Part shown: piece by piece, positions 60,301 through 64,000 of the stretch
How the letters are laid out: each line of letters starts with the position of its first letter
Numbering within the stretch: position 1 is the stretch's first letter
Assembly (NCBI GenBank): GCA_013146195.2
Contig: CM028382.1
Span: 6,084,767-6,148,766, forward strand
DNA: 64,000 bases
Reading direction: 5' to 3'
From: Codonopsis lanceolata
Taxonomy: Eukaryota; Streptophyta; Magnoliopsida; Asterales; Campanulaceae
Position numbers and translations under genes: made by a program
The notes under the pieces: generated by a model
Told to the model about the DNA's origin: nothing
Databases searched by the model: none
What the model saw: the letters and a program-made list of their open reading frames with translations, nothing else

Positions 60301-61267
60301 CTGTCCCTCAAAGGCAGCAATAAGTATATACTGCATTGTAAAATCTATTTAAATCAATGTTTTTATTTGGCATACGATATTCATTGTAAACCTGATGCAG
60401 TAGCTTACACTTTTTCGTGCCGCCTCTTTAACTACTGCACTTTGTTGAAAATGAAAAGCTGCACTGCTCCAAGGGGACTGTAATGGTTTTCCAAATACCA
60501 TCCTTTTCACACTACTGACAAGTTTGACTCATTTCAATTGGGCTTGCGATAGTTGAAGTTTGTTGTTCATGAAATATTTGAAAGAAAGAAGACCACCAAT
60601 GTCTCCTCCTCGGCCAAAAATAAAAGTAAAAGAATACATTCTCTTCTTAATATGTTTCAAAAAAAATCATCTTCTTATAAATTTAGGGTTTATAGTTGTT
60701 CCAAGACAAATAACGGTTTGCGTACCATCCAAGATTTGGTAATAGCGTGGAACACCTCAAACCTCTCCAGTTGATTCCACATATTCTCCTCAGTTTACAA
60801 TGAGAGGTGCATTTGATAGCAGTGAAGTCTCAGAAATACCAACAAGCGCTCAAATCAGCTAGTAAGAGGGTTGTTCTAGCTTAACCATAGCTCTCGGGTC
60901 CGAGACCTATGGGGACGCAGGTATGTTAAAAACTTGTTGGGAGAGCTTCTACCGCCACTCGTGGTCCAACCCAGCTCAGGCGATTAGTCTTGGGCTTTCA
61001 AGAATGGGGACACCTTTGGGAAACCTAAAAAAAATGTCTCATAAATAACTTAGACCTGAGTCCACTGCAGAAAAATAAGAAAGACAGCCAACAAGAAGAG
61101 TCACATTTGTGCTAAATTTCAACCCAAGAGAAGGAAGATGATAGTTATGAGTCTTATGACATTACCCTCCAACTGAAAAACGATCGGTATGCATCCAAGC
61201 CTCAAGTTCATCCATGAAAAAATCTAGCTATTTCAAGTTAAGGACATTATTGTGTGCAGTAGTGCAA
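60301..61267. other. Region between methyltransferase exon and LINE
   Basis: No convincing exon seen. A tRNA-like box (GGGTCCGAGACC near 60,896) and its context suggest a degraded SINE, but only weakly. If the gene continues to the right, this is intron. Confidence 0.4.
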
Positions 61268-64000
61268 ATTTTTTTTTTTTTTTTGATAAGTATGATTTTT
61301 TTTATAAGTAAGTGTGATCCTTTGTTGGTATAGAGGTTGGAACCAAAGACCTCAAGATCATTGCCTGAGTGCCCTTGTCATCTCTCCCACCCCTTAAAAC
61401 AAAGCGTCAAATCAGGTGACGCATCCTTTGTACACTAGGAGTATACATATTACTCAAAAGTGAGACTATTAACAAATTCTACAAAATAATAATTAGTCAG
61501 AATAGTCTTCGAAGACTCAAAGCACCAAAGAAATAGAGTGCGAAGTATGGTGTCTTCCATCTTAAGCATAGAACTTTCCTCATTCTCAAACGCCCTTTTA
61601 TTTCTCTCCCCCCAAATGGTCCACACCACATCTAAAGGAATCGTATCCCAAAAAAATTCCTCCTTTTCCTCTTATAAATAGACCAACTCAGCAGCACATC
61701 TTTAAAAGAGCTAGGCATCACCCATGCAATCTTTAACATTCCCGGCCACTGGCAATGAATCAACAAATGATTAACACTTTCTTCATCAGATTTGCACATA
61801 TAACATCTGTTTACAAAAATCTTGTTCCTTCTTCACAGATTGTCTCCCATAAGAATTGCCTCATTACACGCCTCCCAAGCAAAGAAAGCAACTCGGTTAG
61901 GGGCTCTGGTTTGCCAAATCGACTTCCATGGAAAATGACTGCAATTACTATGAAGCAGCACCTTGTAAAATGACTTGACTGAAAATATTCCATTTCCTCC
62001 TCCAGCCCACCTGACTTCATCCACTCCGCTTCCCCCTATTTGCACATCATGAATTTTTTCGAAGAAGCTCATAAAAGATTCCATCTCCCAGTCTTGAAAA
62101 CTCCTAAAAATCGGATTCCACACAGCTTTGCCCTCATTCATTTGAAGGACTGAACTAATCAAACAGTCCTTATCCCTTGGCAAAGTAAAAAGATCAGGGA
62201 AACATCTCCACAATTTTACTTCTCCATACCATTTATCTGTCCAAAATTTGATAGAAGAACTGTCCCCAATCTCAAAAGAAATATTCTTCGCGAAAGATTC
62301 CCAGCCTCTACATATTCCTTTCCATACTCCTACTCCATAGGGAATAACGATGAGTTTTGGAAACCAAAAGTGATCCCCTTCGCCATATTTACTAATCACC
62401 ACATTCTTCCATAGATCATTTCTTGCAACCAGAAATCTCCCTAGCCATTTGCCTAAAAGAGCCAAATTGAAATTCTTCAACCTTTTAATACCTAAACCAC
62501 CCTCCTGTAAATTAGAGCAAACCTTATCCCACCTAACAAGATGATATTTGCACTCCTCCACTTGACCCTCCCACAGGAACTCTCTTTCCAATTTTTCTAG
62601 TCTATTACGAATTGAAGATGGACAAATAGGGACATATAATAAGTGGGTAGGCTCGATAAAGTGTTTTTAATAAAAGTCAGCCTTCCCCCTTTTGACAACA
62701 TCCGCTTCTTCCATCCTGAAAGCCGCCTCTCAAACCTTTCAATAACTGGGTTCCACATCATTTTATTCTCATATGGAGCTCCTAAAGGCAAACCAAGGTA
62801 CGACGAAGGTAGACTTGCTGCTTTGCTTCCGAAAAAAGAAGCTAATAACTGAATATCAACTACCTCGCCAACAGACAGGATATCACTTTTGGTGATATTA
62901 ATTCAAAGACCCAAACACATCTGAAAATACAGTAAAACTAAGAGGAGATAGCCAAGCTACAAAACATTCGTATCACAGAATTCCAAAGTATCATCCGCAA
63001 ATAAGAGATGTGACACCACCATCTCTGTTCCTTCTGCTTGATGCTCGACCTAATCTGAACCCACTAATGAGGCCTCCACTGACTACTCTATCCACTAGCC
63101 TACTCAGCGCCTCCATAATGATGATGAAAAGAAACGGAGAAAGGGGGTCTCCCTACCTCAAGCCCCTAGAACTACCAAAAAATCCCGAGGGCTCACCTAT
63201 AACCAAAATTGAAAAGCGGACCGTAGAAATGCAGAATTTCATCCATTTGTCACCGAACCCCATTCTATCTAGCAAATATAGCAAGAAATCCCAATTAACG
63301 TGGTTGTACGCCTTCTCGATGTCAAGCTTACACAACAAACCTGGGATTCCGCTTCGCAGTCTAGCATCCACCACCTCATTTACGATAAACGCATCAATGA
63401 TCTGTCCCCCCCCCGACAAAAGCATGTTGGGAATCTAATAAGACTTGTCCAATCACTTTCCTCAACATCAGACAGAGAGACAGTACTTTAGCAACCAGTT
63501 TATAGACACCTCCAACAAGCTAATTGGTCTATAATCTTTCATATCATTAGCTCCACTTTTCTTCGGGATCAAAGTAATAAACGTAACATTGAGACTCTTC
63601 TCGAAGCAACTATTCTCATGAAAAAATTGAAGCACATTCATAACATCTTCCCTGACCACATCCCAACAATTTTTATAAAAAGCCATCAAGAAACCGTTTG
63701 GACCCGGCGCTTTATCTCCATTCAAAGACTTGAGAGCTACCAGCACCTCCTCTTCTGAAAAGCGTTGATCCAGCACCATCCTGTTCTCCTCATCAAGGAC
63801 CTTAAACTGGACACCATCAAGCTTAGGTCGACGACTATTGCAGCCTGAATATAAGCGTTCGTAGAAATCAACAATGCCTTCTTTAATTGCATCCTTGTCT
63901 TCTAATAACCTTCCTTCTATCGAAACGCTTCAGATCTGATTTCCAGTCTTGTGAACGCTAGCCATCCTATGAAAGAACTTGGAATTCCTGTCCCCTTCCT
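61268..64000 (-). mobile_element. L1-type LINE, 3' part, continuing past the right edge
   Basis: The plus-strand T run at 61,269-61,285 is the poly(A) tail of the minus-strand element. Minus-strand frames give the reverse transcriptase (ALKSLNGDKAPGPNGF, KDYRPISL, LCKLDIEKAYNHVNW, RGLRQGDPLSPF and an FADDT box near 62,990) and the post-RT segments (RLSGWKKRMLSKGGRLTFIK, EGGLGIKRLKNFNLALLGKW). They also give a zf-RVT module with Cys/His residues (CYMCKSDEESVNHLLIHC near 61,760-61,815). Frames are interrupted by stops and frameshifts (for example after RPISL), so the copy is dead. The endonuclease lies off the window. Confidence 0.88.

Overview
This is a stretch of plant nuclear chromosome, most likely from a eudicot. 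The evidence is AT-rich intergenic DNA, genes split by introns of up to 3.3 kb, plant-specific protein families (DUF1645, DUF538), nuclear genes for organellar proteins, and dense plant transposons (Copia/Sirevirus, a gypsy-type LTR, an L1-type LINE, Stowaway-like and hAT-like MITEs). The species cannot be named from the sequence.

Layout. 1-6.1 kb is gene-free and rich in simple and tandem repeats. 7.2-9.9 kb (+) is a five-exon F-box gene. 10.7-13.4 kb (-) holds two tandem DUF1645 genes. The distal one (12.4-13.4 kb) is complete. The proximal one has an open core but a frame change near each end. 13.5-18.2 kb is gene-free. 18.2-28.8 kb is a transposon block: a 1.78 kb LTR with an adjacent primer-binding site (-), then a decayed Sirevirus-type Copia element. 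In that element the integrase/RT half lies on the minus strand, while the RNase H, envelope-like region and 3' LTR lie on the plus strand. A further LTR-like insertion interrupts the envelope-like region. 28.8-32.2 kb is gene-free.

32.8-43.6 kb (+) is a complete six-exon MOC1 gene, the chloroplast Holliday-junction resolvase. Four non-autonomous hAT-like elements lie in or beside it, one upstream, two in introns and one downstream. Three have perfect 8-bp target duplications and the fourth matches at 7 of 8. 45.0-47.2 kb is an inverted-repeat element resembling a non-autonomous Mutator element. 48.0-55.1 kb (-) is a five-exon gene for mitochondrial ribosomal protein L13, with two probable GC-AG introns. 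One L13 intron holds a broken DUF538 gene copy sandwiched between the two ends of a Stowaway-like MITE and interrupted by a second copy of the hAT-like element found in MOC1 intron 4. 57.9-60.3 kb (-) is the 3' part of a family-16 (METTL21-like) methyltransferase gene with another GC-AG intron. Its 5' exons are not visible. 61.3 kb to the right edge (-) is a LINE.

The genes do not form a functional cluster. MOC1 and L13 are both nuclear genes for organelle genome maintenance or expression, and they converge on each other. I see no evidence for a new multi-gene system. The most unusual content is the nested transposon and gene-fragment architecture and the run of GC-AG introns.
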